A program made the translations under genes and the position numbers. From Streblospio benedicti (Eukaryota; Annelida; Polychaeta; Spionida; Spionidae), in assembly GCA_019095985.1 (NCBI GenBank), contig CM032660.1, forward strand, positions 42,942,405 through 43,006,404: DNA of 64,000 bases. Direction: 5' to 3'. Below the pieces are notes generated by a model. It was not told where the DNA came from. It saw nothing but the letters and a program-made list of their open reading frames with translations, and did no database searches. The stretch's first letter is position 1, and each line of letters starts with the position of its first letter. Of the stretch, positions 10,001-20,100 are shown piece by piece.

Positions 10001-13000
10001 AAAAAGCAAAAGCAAAACAGCCAGCTATTTATGTTTGCAGGTGAGCGCAATAAATTTGTCTTAACTTATCTTATCTTTTATTTGTGTTTGTAGGCGAGCG
10101 CATCATTTCACCACTAGAGAGCGCCACCTTCATCAACAACATGGACGCCATCTTGAGGGAGAAATTCTCGGCCCAGTCCCCCGAAGCCTGTAAGGACCCC
10201 AAGGGTGAGTGGCCAGCAATGTAGGGTTTTTGGTTTTTGTATGTGTGGATACTCTGCAGCCATCGACTGGCTGATGATTATAGCAGAGGGGGGCCATGTG
10301 ATGTTGATACATAGACCTCCAGAGGCAGGTTAGGTCATCAACTGAGCCTCGGGGGTGGATGGATCACAATAGCTGCAGAGAAGCAATATGGTGTGTTCTG
10401 TGCATTTGGACAGTTTCTTTTATTGAAGTAGTGTATTAAGGTACCTATAGCAATTCAAATACCACGACATAGACGAGAATTTTAACAATGATTTTAGTTA
10501 GAAGTAACTTCACATTTGATGTTCTTGTAAGAAGTCGCCTATCTTCCCAATGTTAAACGTCACATCTGCCGTTATGCTGGTATTGAAATAGGTACTTTCC
10601 AAGCTAAACACCAGATAAATGCTCTTGATTGGGTTTAAGGAAAATGAAACTAACATTGAGTTACTAGCTAATTTGAGAGAGATGACAAGTTTCTCAATAT
10701 AAGCCCTTGTAACCTTGCTGTTCCGGTGTCTTGGGCAGCCTACAGGTGGCTGTTGTGTTACTTGCTGCACCTTTTTTAAATCATATATATACTACATTAT
10801 TGTATTTACATCTGTAGTAGAAACTCATTACAATGTTTATGTCGCCTCTCAGGGCTTGGTAGATTGTTCTGTTTTAGAGGTGGGAAATTACGCAGCATAA
10901 TGAAGTATTTTTAATAAAAATGTTCTTCAATAAATCGTAAAATGATAACACACTTCTAAACCCGGAAACAAAGTGTCCAATCCACGTCTTGCAACGTGGC
11001 ACCTCCAGCAACGAAACCATACTTAAAGGTCTCAGATCAGAGACCATCTGCTACATCTATATCTGCGTGTAACCTTGCTGCTCTAGTGTCTCTAGTAGGT
11101 TGATTTTTGGAGACTTTCAGTATGTTATAGTAGACAGGTTTTGTAATACATATCAATCATCAAACAATTTGTTGCAATTACTTTGATGTCAAGGGGGTTT
11201 TCACCATAAATACCCTGGAGTACACCTATATCTGCGTGTAACCTTGCTGCTCTAGTGTCTCTGGCGGCCTACAAGTGGCTGGTGTGCTACTTGCTGGAGG
11301 CCAGTGCTGCCAAGTACCAGGAGGAGCTGGACAAGGGCAAGTCGGCCTTCGAGGCGCGCAACGACTCCCAGGCCTACTACTGCCGCACGCTCAGTCTCGC
11401 CTTCATCGAGGTGAGGGGCACTCCGCGCAATGTCCACCATGTACTGTATACAGCCATCCAGGATGGTAATAACAAATAATCCCAACACCAATTAAATACC
11501 TTTTTGTTCACCAGATTATATGCTTTGTGATTTCTGTCGTGTATTGTTAATGTTATATTGCTGAGAATAAATTAGACAGTCTATACTGTAAGCTGAGAAG
11601 CATTGTTTTAATTTTATGTTCTAGTTAAAAATATCAGTTGTATTTGATTTTGGTAGTAGAAATATCAATTTTTTTAAATAATAATTAGAATTGAGATGGT
11701 CTATTGAGATGAAAATCTTTTGAAATGAAATTATCAAAAAGAAGTTTACATTATGTTTCTGGTAAGGAAAGACAATTCAACATAATATGCGTGGCAATAG
11801 AGAGCTTGTATTTTTACAGAGCTATAATACTAGCATCTAGGATAGTACTAGTAATCTCACAAAAACCATCATTTAGTTCTGATAATGACTCCCAGGCCTA
11901 CTACTGCAGTCTCTCATAGATGTGAGGGGGCTCCTCGCAATGAAAAGCTTGTTTTTAGTGAGTAGAGGTTTCACATAATTCATCATTTTAGTCTCACACT
12001 GACTCCAAAGTCTACTATTTCCCGACCCTCAGTCTTGCATTCATAGATTTTAGGGTGACTCATCGCAGTGGCGCGTTGTGTTTTATACAGAGGTTTTCAT
12101 AGAGAGGTATTAGTACTAGAAATCTCACATAAATCATCCTTCAGGTCTCACGTCTACTGGTGTAGGATACTAAATCTCGCATTGATAGAGGTGATATTTA
12201 GATACATGCATGTTCAATACGGCACACGTGCGTTTGTTGTCACTGCTAGTCCCGCACAGACAGGAAACGGAAGTGAGGGTTTTTATGAGAATAAGGTAAT
12301 CCTTACGCACACTGTAGTGTTTGTTTGCAGCACACGGTGTTGGCGCGGTTCGTGCAGCAGGCAGCTGAGGCGCCGGCCGACCTGAGCCGTGTCCTCACCA
12401 CCATGGCTGCCCTGTTCGGCCTGTGGTGTCTCGAGAAACATCTCGCCACGCTCTACCAAGGTACGTAAAACAACCCCATTGGTTTATGATGTCGAGTGTT
12501 TGCTGAGTTTTACCACACATAGCAACAGGGCTGCGATTTCTCACAGAGAAGCAGGGAATTTCATGAAATAAAAAATCCCTTTTGGCAGTTTTCAAAGAAT
12601 TTGACTATATATGTAAAAAAGCACGTCTGCTCCATGTTGAATGACATGCTGCACGCTGCCTGGGGAGTTGGGAAAGATATAGTTTGACAATGACGCCCAT
12701 GACCTGCTGGTGTCAATGATCCTGCGCAGCGAGGAAGTAGACCATAAGGCGGACGTTGACGTTTCAGGCGGTTACGTGTCTGGCCCGGGCCCAGCCTCTG
12801 CGGTTCGGCGCGCGGTGGTGGAGCTGTGTGCCGCGCTCAAGGACGAGGCTGTCAGTCTGGTGGACGTGCTCGCGCCGCCCGACTTCATACTCAACTCACC
12901 GATAGGAGCCTCCGATGGGGAGGTGAGCGGAGGACACAGAGACGCTTATTCGCTCTTATAGGCGTACCTGCCCCATGAAGCACACCCTCTGTTTTAAACT

Positions 13001-13418
13001 TTACTCAGATTAAATCAATCAAATTTTGCTGTTTTTCCCAAAGATTTCATGTTTACCTGGCGCCATATTGTAAGACTAACACGACTATTGATTGACTTGT
13101 CCTATCCACTCATGTAACATTGTAAACAAGATGCAGCATTTTTTTTAGATTTTACATGTTCTTTCCAATGCTGTGGTTTCATATAGGTAGGCATACATGC
13201 AAACAAACGAAAAGATTGGATATCTGTCAGAGTAGTCAAAATATTCTATCTGTTGAGTTTTGATTATCGCCGCCGTTGTGCTTCAGATCTACAAGAACCT
13301 GTACAGTGCCATGGTGCAGGGCCCTAACGCCCTGGAGCGGCCTGCTTACTGGCGGGAGTGGCTCGACAAGCCAGCCAAGGGCAGCCTCGGCGCCCCCGGG
13401 CTCAAGGCCAAGTTGTGA
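3743..13418 (+). CDS. ACOX3: Peroxisomal acyl-CoA oxidase 3-like, 5' part outside window
   Basis: FAD-dependent oxidase that makes trans-2-enoyl-CoA and H2O2 from (branched) acyl-CoAs in peroxisomal beta-oxidation. Clear coding exons: 4661-4757, 5360-5469, 6311-6386, 7103-7225, 8690-8810, 9491-9613, 10094-10204, 11256-11410, 12331-12460, 12768-12922 and 13287-13418. With the split Gly codon from an upstream exon they give 444 in-frame residues. Recognisable stretches are [38 protein letters not shown] and [18 protein letters not shown] (catalytic-domain and FAD-contact regions of the family), and [12 protein letters not shown] near the end. The protein ends in AKL, a PTS1-type signal. The exon just upstream ([15 protein letters not shown]) exists as four imperfect copies between 3743 and 4093; which is spliced is unclear. 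The first ~250 residues must lie to the left. ACOX3 is favoured over ACOX1/2 by sequence memory only. Confidence 0.95.
3888..3912 (+). repeat. 25-base poly-G run
   Basis: An uninterrupted G tract begins three bases after the GT donor of exon copy 2, followed by TT and six more G. It could form a G-quadruplex over the splice donor, and it is also a classic place for sequencing or assembly error. Confidence 0.95.
4121..4265. mobile_element. MITE family A, degenerate copy
   Basis: Begins AGGCAGATACAGGGG directly after the fourth exon copy's donor. The interior has diverged (CCCCTTTTTCTACC, TTTTTTGGGGATG) and the right end is not clear. The following 4266-4660 is simple intron with a (GT)n tract at about 4433-4458. 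Confidence 0.5.
5005..5372 (+). repeat. Triplicated ACOX3 splice-acceptor segment
   Basis: The phrase TGTTTTGTTGTGTTAGGACCC occurs three times: about 5002-5023, 5286-5306 and (functional) 5346-5365. Only the third continues into coding sequence ([16 protein letters not shown]). The intervening phrase GTCTAATGTTT is duplicated too. The first two are decoy acceptors carrying the first coding bases. Confidence 0.75.
5030..5273. mobile_element. MITE with AGAACC..GGTCAGGATTAG ends
   Basis: Left end AGAACCGCGGTCAGGATTAG and right end the inverse of AGAACCCAGGGTCAGGATTAG form 20-bp terminal inverted repeats. The interior has several copies of TACTCGTCCTSC. It interrupts the first of three copies of the exon-acceptor phrase TTAGGACCC. 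Confidence 0.8.
5826..5920 (-). repeat. tRNA-derived SINE head, family 2
   Basis: Reverse-strand reading has an A-box-like ACTCAGTGGTCTAG, then ATGACTGGTCTGG, and a B-box-like GAGTTCAATTCC. The ATGACTGGTCT insertion between anticodon arm and T arm recurs in copies near 49.63 and 52.31 kb, which marks a family rather than a functional tRNA. Confidence 0.6.
6430..7102 (+). repeat. Serial decayed copies of ACOX3 acceptor TACTGGCGTCTGATG
   Basis: Upstream of the real exon start at 7103 the same acceptor plus coding edge appears near 6432 and 6545 (TACTGTCATCTAGTGC with shared TTTATATAGTGGAAT tails), 6670 (TTTCAGTACTGTCGTCCAG) and 6763 (TTTCAGTACTGGCGGCTGATGG). Identity to the real edge increases toward the exon. 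The nearest decoy encodes YWRLMATY against YWRLMPYV in the true exon. Confidence 0.7.
7254..7776. mobile_element. Inverted-repeat element with CGTAAATCTTCTA ends, containing MITE A
   Basis: Left end TATCGTAAATCTTCT (7254) is the inverse of AGAAGATTTACGGTA (about 7761-7775). Inside are degenerate repeats of GTTTATTAGAGGTAGG on its right side and a nested MITE family A copy at about 7295-7450, whose ends are AGGCAGATCCAGG and CCTGGATTTGCCT. Confidence 0.75.
7777..8400. other. Intron, no feature seen
   Basis: AT-rich intronic sequence between the 7.25-7.78 kb element and the acceptor-like tandem repeats. I see no exon or recognisable repeat. Confidence 0.5.
8415..8689 (+). repeat. Acceptor-like tandem repeats plus perfect hairpin before ACOX3 exon
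   Basis: Four to five units of a phrase like CTCGTGTTGTACCTATCGGT precede the acceptor GTGTTGTTTAG at 8689, which itself resembles the unit. Inside lies a 17-bp perfect stem (8549-8565 pairing with 8589-8605, ACTCTGAGTATCAGATG) with a 23-base loop. Confidence 0.65.
8815..9171. repeat. Tandem duplication containing two MITE family A copies
   Basis: Two diverged units start GGTTATT.ATGG.CTG.AGTCTT, then a family A left end (GGCAAATCCATG at 8864; AGCAGATCCAGG at 9018). The first unit lacks the right half; the second ends CTCTGGATCTGCC at 9171. The duplication post-dates MITE insertion. Confidence 0.75.
9603..9830 (+). repeat. Duplicated ACOX3 donor region
   Basis: The exon end and donor ACGGTACGTGCTGCAGTATC (9611 on) is repeated as ACGGTATGTGCTGCAGTATC near 9772, each followed by related CATYNNNNAATGATC wording and a CTGCCATTT phrase. 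The second copy is in the intron, giving a decoy donor about 160 bp downstream. Confidence 0.8.
10035..10105 (+). repeat. Duplicated acceptor before exon [10 protein letters not shown]
   Basis: TTTGCAGGTGAGCGCAATAA at about 10034 resembles the true junction TTTGTAGGCGAGCGCATC at 10087. The upstream copy loses the reading frame soon after the edge. Confidence 0.65.
10229..10380. repeat. Truncated copy of the 48.2-kb SINE-like repeat
   Basis: Shares GGATACTCTGCAGCCATC, the GACCTCCANAGGCAGGTTAG phrase and AACTGAGCCTC with 48195-48330. The tRNA-like head seen at 48.53-48.59 kb is absent here. Confidence 0.8.
10700..11305 (+). repeat. Decayed copies of ACOX3 acceptor/exon [12 protein letters not shown]
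   Basis: The real exon start (11256, [15 protein letters not shown]) is preceded by GTAACCTTGCTGCTCTAGTG. A full-edge copy near 10705-10770 still encodes a related [12 protein letters not shown] stretch after CTTGGGCAGCC. A shorter copy at 11068-11098 keeps GTAACCTTGCTGCTCTAGTG and then diverges. These are pseudo-exon edges of different ages. Confidence 0.75.
11363..12200 (+). repeat. Three downstream relics of exon end [17 protein letters not shown]
   Basis: After the true exon end at 11410 there are relics at about 11880-11940 (AATGACTCCCAGGCCTACTA..., then GATGTGAGGGGG), 11996-12066 (GACTCCAAAGTCTACTATTT..., CAGTCTTGCATTCATAGA) and 12140-12195 (CTACTGGTGTAGGATACTAA...CATTGATAGAGGTGA). Each keeps part of the coding edge and a donor-like tail, and they decay with distance. 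They are linked by a shared ACTAGNAATCTCACANAAA spacer. Confidence 0.8.
12945..13065. mobile_element. MITE family K, partial
   Basis: Shares CCTGCCCCAT, then AATCAAATTTTGCT, TTTTTCCCAAA and GATTTCATGTTTA, with the fuller copy at 45.79-46.01 kb. It begins immediately after the donor of the ACOX3 exon ending at 12922. Confidence 0.65.
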
Positions 13419-14545
13419 GCTGGCGGCGCGTCGATTCAGGATGAGACGAACACTTGGTCACTTGAACTTGAGGCGGCTTTGTGAGATTCGACAACAAATG
13501 TTGAGTTTTGTGTGGACTTTCCTATGTCAAGTGCTAATTTATTATTCATACAACCGTGCTGTATGTTATTTGCTGCATAGTAAAGGCGGCTATTTTAGGT
13601 TATTTTTTATAGATTGAAATAGTTTTTATGTGATTGTCAAGTAAAAAGCCTTTTTTTGGAATGTATGTGAAAAAAAAATTTTTTTTTGGTTTTGTCTTCA
13701 TGTTCATGTAGACGAAGAGTTAGGGTGAACTTGAAGAGCAGGAGGATTTCCAGGAATTGAAGGACAAGTGGGCCAGGTCTGGGTGCAAGGCTCAGCTGGG
13801 AACTCTCCTGATAGTAGGTGTAAGACACTTAATATTTCTGCTGTTTATCACGAAAACACATTGTTAGGTTTTGTTGCTTTTTTGATGAAATGTTTTACAA
13901 AAAGATTTAATCAAATAAGGTGTTTGTTACGATATTTATTACCTAGCAACTGGCCTATAAAAATGCAAATTTTCAACAAGTTCTTAACAAATTCACAATG
14001 ATTGGGACTATCATTAGTTATGGGCTAGATCTATTACCATAGATGATTTCTTTTAAAATGTTGTTATTTGAACAATTATTCAAAAGATGATATTCAAAGA
14101 CATTTTCTGCATCATGTGTCTGATATGCTTAATGTTTATTTAGATGTCGCTCTGTGTGACTCAAGGATTCACTTGTTAAAGCATTCCATGAATGGTGCTA
14201 CAGCATGTTTCATTTTTGTATATTTGTGAAGCTGGTGAAAGTGATAGGGATTACACAATGCTGTCTATTTGTTTTTACCAGATTTCTCTATTTTGTTTTA
14301 TTATATCTGAAATCACAATAATTTACCATGAAGACTCTGCTCAGGACCCAAAAACTTACCATGTTACCTACACCATGTAAGATTCTGACTCTCAAGCAGA
14401 ATGTTTGTGGTTCATAACATTTAATGTATTCTAAAATGGTAAGATATTGTAAAAATTTGGGTTTTATCCCCTAAACAAGATTTTAAATATTCTTTCAATT
14501 GGTTTTAATTTATATGTGATACAAATAAAGGCATTAAAGAACCAT
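13419..14545 (+). other. ACOX3 3' untranslated region
   Basis: AT-rich sequence following the ACOX3 stop. The best poly(A) signal I see is AATAAA at 14524-14529, giving a 3' UTR of roughly 1.1 kb; nothing else coding is visible. The end point is inferred. Confidence 0.5.
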
Positions 14546-14952
14546 GTTGTAGTTATATACCCTTAGATACCTGAACTTTACAACTGATGCTGCCAATACA
14601 AATTCTAAATTTGTAAAGAAATTCTTAATATTTTCAACTTGTAAATCCAACTTGATTTCAAAGCTATTTGTTTTATAATATAACCAATAAATCATCTTTG
14701 CTATCAATAACATAACAAAAGGTTATTTCCATTATGAACATGCATTGAGAACAAGAGCGTATGGCACTTGAATATGAAATAAGAACGAATAATAAAAAAA
14801 AGAAACTTAACACTTGATAGGTATTAAGGAATATGGTGTGAATTAACTAGTTTACAAACTGGAACATTGTCAGAATTAAAAAAAAATAGTAAAAAATTTT
14901 AGATATATATATATATATTGATTTTAAACAGGATATGTAATAGTCATTTAAT

Positions 14953-15052
14953 NNNNNNNNNNNNNNNNNNNNNNNNNNNNNNNNNNNNNNNNNNNNNNNN
15001 NNNNNNNNNNNNNNNNNNNNNNNNNNNNNNNNNNNNNNNNNNNNNNNNNNNN
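14953..15052. other. 100-N assembly gap
   Basis: Exactly 100 N, the conventional placeholder for a gap of unknown size. Missing DNA here could include upstream exons of the DEG/ENaC gene. Confidence 1.
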
Positions 15053-15074
15053 TTTCCTACTAACTTAACCACCA

Positions 15075-15427
15075 TTGCAGACTGTAAATGTAAATGTGGT
15101 GGTTTATAGTCCTGATCAAAGTCCTGCTCTCATGACTTTACAATTTACACCAAATCATTGGCCCACTTATTGGTCATCAATTGATCATTTCTCATATGCT
15201 TGCATCAAGCAGCACATTCAGCGTTCAATGCTAATCACTCATACAATCACTTGCTCACTCTTTCAGTCCAATGACCTGTACCTAATTAACGTGTAGGTGC
15301 CACGGAGTATTTTGCAACTCTTTTAGGGATGAGCTTGCTCAACATCCACCACTAGACCTGACCGGGAATCAAATCCACGACCTTCTGGTGACGTGTCCAA
15401 CTCCCTAACCGCTTGGCCACAGAAGCA
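15075..15427 (-). repeat. tRNA-derived SINE, family 1, near full length
   Basis: On the minus strand the tRNA-like head starts near 15427 (GTGCTTCTGTGGCCAAGCGG), has GGACACGTCACCAGAAGGTC and B box GGATTTGATTCCC, then a body matching the 46.2-kb copy. It ends with ACATTTACATTTACAGTCTG near 15078. It abuts the assembly gap. Confidence 0.85.
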
Positions 15428-17167
15428 CGTTATTTCGTTATCACCAAAAGCAGTATTGACCTTCATGGCGGCAAGCATCTTGGATTTAAATTCAGCATGC
15501 CCCCACCCGACCCCACCTTCACCCCCCAAAAAGTCCAAAAAAAAGTCTGCAAAATATGTCCCTTGAAAAAAATCTCAGTCTCCCTTCTCCCACTGTGGCT
15601 GCCTCATCTTCCATCTTTCATTTTTTCTGGCCAAATATTCACATCTCCTAAAGTCTTATAACCCCCTCCCTCCACACACACATACACACGCACATGCACA
15701 CGCATGCGCACACACACACAGTGGTTCAATTTTAAGAAGGCTGAGAGCGTGTGAACGTTCTTCACTTTTCAATCACAAATTAACCCCTTTTCATGTGCGT
15801 GACCCTAGACCTTGTTCTTGACCTCATTTCACTAAAATAACTTCAGAAATGGCTTTCTCGTGCTATATTTAGTACAGAAAGTAGTATTATATTAAATTCT
15901 AGAACAAATAGTAAAACCCGTACCGGCCGCCATCTTGGCAGCCATCTTTGATTTCGGAAGAAACCTCTTATCTGGGCGCGTGTTTACCGATATGGTATCC
16001 AATATTTTTGGAATCAGCATACTTCAAAACCCCTATATTCAAAATTTTATGCTTTCTGCCTGATGTGAACATGTTAATCACATATCCGCCCCACTATGGT
16101 ACTAGTACGCCAACTATTCGCACGTTTTGAGCTTGCTGCTGGCAGAAAATCAGCCGTAATAGCTATATGGATATTTCAGAGGTAAAACATATTTTCCTCA
16201 TCATGCTATGCTGCAAAATTCTCAAAATTACACAAAAGCGTATAAAGCCAGTGACATCATGCGAGTGTAAATGAAGCTGCAGTGTTTTGTATAGGCTGAG
16301 CAACTACATGCACTCCACCATGGGCCAAGAGCGAATGACCGCCTTGGCCCTGATGCATATAAACTATGCCCATCCAGTCGACTTGGATATTGTCTGAAAG
16401 AATTCTATGCAGTTGCATCCCCGAAGAATGCCACTTTGAAATGTTATTTTTCCAGTGATAATTATGGGGCGGCACATTCATTTCAAAGTTACTATGCCAT
16501 TTAGCATAGTAGGTTGACGTGTGTTACACTCGGCAGGGTTTGCACCTTGGCACTAATCATACATATTTCCTGAATTTGATTCCCGAATCATCTGCCAGTA
16601 CATTTTGTAAATAGGAAGCTTCGAAGGTAATCACCTAAGATTTTGCAAACGATCTGATTCCTGCAAAATGGCATTTGTTTCAGCAGAAATGCCAAACCGT
16701 CACATGACGTATTTTACCCAGAATTATAACTAATTTTCAAGGAATGAATAAAAGTGGGATTTTTCATAAACAGGGAATATATTACTTTTGTATTATAAAG
16801 GATTAAATAAATTTATTCTGTGTCCATTTTCCACCCATATTCCAAATTGTCAACTAAAATAGGATTTTGTCTATGTTAAACATTTTATTTCAATTTTAGT
16901 ACTGTGTGGGAAGACTTAAACTACATGTACATGTATTCATATTAATATCTGTTTGTTCTAGGTCTATGTTCTTTATGTTTTTTAAATTTCAAATATCAGG
17001 AAATCCAACCATTTTGTACTGCATTTTCAAAAATATTTCACATAGGAGAGGGTGCTCCGCCTCCTCCTATAACCTTCCCCCCGCCCTTGAAATACCCTTC
17101 CACAGCTATACACCCCATGCTCCCTACACAATATAGTTCGGGTCACCATGATGCCGTCTGCTTCCAG
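15428..17167. other. Interval before first recognised DEG/ENaC exon
   Basis: Contains a (CA)-rich tract at about 15674-15722, the hAT fragment at 16.3 kb, and otherwise AT-rich sequence. The cytoplasmic N-terminus and TM1 of the channel should be encoded between the ACOX3 end and 17168, but no exon with a HG motif and a hydrophobic helix is apparent. It may be in the N gap or too diverged to see. Confidence 0.45.
16293..16394 (+). pseudogene. Fragment of hAT-type transposase C-terminal domain
   Basis: Reads RLSNYMHSTMGQERMTALAL then MHINYAHPVDLDIV before a stop. This matches the conserved hATC dimerisation region of hAT and zinc-finger (TTF/MYM-type) transposase-like proteins, which typically read LSSxxRSTMGQERLxxLALLHIH. 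The sequence just upstream ends in AG (TTTTGTATAG), so it may once have been an exon. No other transposase part is recognisable nearby; I regard it as a relic. Confidence 0.75.
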
Positions 17168-20100
17168 AGGCCCAGGCGGCGTCGCAGGCGGCAGGTGCGC
17201 CCGTCAACCTGTCGATGCCCCTGGAGGAGCTGATGCTGACCACGGCACACAGCCTGGAGCACATGGTGGACACGTGAGTAAGATGTCATCGCCCTTTCCC
17301 AATATTTATGTGTGCAGTAACCTATGAATCCTAAAGTGAGAGCCGCCCAGGCAACACATTACAAATATATACAAAAGCAGTCATAAATCTCGAGCAAAAA
17401 CAAAATGCGTTGTTGCCTGCCAGGGTGCACAAATAATATCAAATATAAACCTTATCTGTCATTAAAACTTTCCCTAAAGATGCACTTTTCAGATAGACTT
17501 GACTAATTTAGATGAGACGATAAAAAACAGCATTGACATAAACATTTGGGAAACTTACCTATTATTTACCTATATTTTGTATGACGAGAATCCTTTCGAT
17601 TTTTGGGGGGATAATAGCTGTGCCTCATCTATTCAAAGTGCAGTAAAACCTCTCTATGATGACCACATTGGTGGACTGGCCTCAAGTGGTCTAAATTGAG
17701 AGGTGGTTTTATTAACGAAGTTCAAATTGGTCTCTTTATAAAGGCTTGGACCTGCAAGGAATGGTCTTCTTGTAGAGGTGGTATCAATAGAAATGTGGTC
17801 TTAATAGGAGGTTCTACTTTTATGGAGAGGACCTCTCTAATAAGACCACTTCTCATAAACCTATAACTATAGAGAGATAGAGAGACTAATGTGAACCTTC
17901 ATACAGAGGGCACCTATTTATATGTATTTTCACTTTAACACAAACAATAGGAAACGAAATAAAATATATCTCTATTGAGACCACAAGAATTTAAGCCAAG
18001 ATATTATAGATTCTACAATATCTTTGATTTAACTTTGTCCCGTGTGTGGTTCCAATAGACAAGTTCTACAGTACATTGTATTGTCTTTCCCGGATATCAA
18101 ACTAAAACCAATTTGCTCGGATCTAAAGCTACATTACTATGTGCGCATGGTGCGTGGTGCAGGTGCACGTGGCTGGGCCGGCCGTGTAACCTGACCGCAG
18201 ACTTCCGCCGTACGGTCACCGACGTGGGCGTCTGCTACGTCTTCAACGCCGACACCCGCGCACCCGCCGAGGCAGCCGGGGGCGGCCAGGCCGACGGTGA
18301 GGAGGAATCAGACACTGACTACCTTGACTTACTCACTTGTTGCAATTTGTTTTTCTTTGTCTGATTTGCTTTGTTGGTTTTCTTTTTGTTTTGTTTTTAA
18401 TTTTCCGTTTATTTAGTTTGTTTCTTTGTCGGTGGGGCACACCTGACTGATCCTTAGTAACAAAATGTTAAAGGTGTTTTTGAGAGTGTTCAGGGGGTTA
18501 TAAATCAATTTGACAAACAAGTGCAAGATATTTTAAAGGACGCTTTTCTACTTTAAATCGGATGCATTGATAAATCTATTTTTGCTACATAGATCACTCT
18601 TGATAACCTCTACAAATATACACACACCTTCAGCTAATGTGTTTGTTGAAATTATCTTCATATCAAATGTGCGTGGGGTAGGCCCTATGTTTGTTTTTGT
18701 TTTTGTTTTGTGTTTTGTTTTGTTTTGTTTTGTTTTTGTTTTGTTTTTTTGCTTTTTGGGGTGTTTGTTCTTGATCTTTGTTTGATTGTTTGTTTGTTGT
18801 TTGTTTTGTACGTTGAAAATCACCCCCATTTCACCTGTGCCCTGTCGTCTGTCCGCAGCCCCCGTCTCCCCGGCCGGGTCGCCCCCGGAGCCGCGGTTCG
18901 CGCGCCGCACGGGCCAGGGCCTCTCGCTCATCCTCAACGTGGAGCAGTACGAGCACATGCGCGGCTCGCAGAGCGACGCCGGCATCAAGGTGAGCGGGGG
19001 AGATAGTCTACGTGCGTCTGCTTAGTCTATATTGTAAAATAAAGCATGTCATAAGGGAGAGAGGAGGGGTGACACAGGGGTCCTGAGATTCATGTTCCAA
19101 TATATTTTGACACCTAATATCCATGTTCCACTATAATTTCTTATGTCCTATGGTCCACCATGAAAATGACCCCAAGCAAACATTTATGAACACAATTTAT
19201 CTGCGGGGGGGGTGTTACAGTAGAACCTCTCTATTAGGACCATCTTTGGGACCAGTTTTATGCGGTCTCAATACACAGGTTCTATGAGCAACTGTATATA
19301 TATTTCCCAACTTCCCAAGTTTGCTTGTGAATTCAATTTTACTCTCACTGTTCTTGCAAGCAAGCAAGCTCCTATACCACTGTATTGATATAGTCAAGCG
19401 GAAGCTGTGTCTTCAGCTATGTCAATACTGTGGTAGGAGCTTGCTTGCAAGAACAGTGAGAGTAAAATTGAATACAGAGGTTCGTTCTGGTAACTGCATT
19501 TTCCACTAACATTTCTCATGTTCCATGGTCCACCATGAAAATGACCCCAAGCAAACAATCTTGAACACAATTTATCAGTAATTCTTTATCACGTCAGAAG
19601 TAAAATTGGATCAAACACTGTAAAATCGCAACAAAAGTGCGAAAATAGTGAGGGAGTTGACATGTTCCATATTCCACTATAACTTCCTATGTTCCATGCT
19701 CTTCAGGCTCCATGTTCAACTAACTTTTACCGTATATGTTTTACCCTACGATCCATGTTCCACGATCCTGTGTCACCCCCTTCTTCGAGTGAAAAATAAC
19801 AGATTTTCGCATCGTCGATGGTTCTACAAATGTGAAAATAAACTTTCGTACATTTTTAACTTTAAAATTTGTTCTCCTTTAACCCCATCCGTGTCGTCTG
19901 CTGCCGTAGATGGCGCTGCACGCGCCCGGCGACACGCCGCTGCTGCACGAGCACGGCTTCTCCGTGGCGCCCGGCATGCACACCACCGTGGCCGCCACCA
20001 TGCGCAGGGTGAGACCGCGAGCACGCCGTGTAGCGACAATGGCAGATCCAGGTTTTTTTAAACGGGGGGGGGGCTACTTAAGGGATAACATGGGTTTCGT

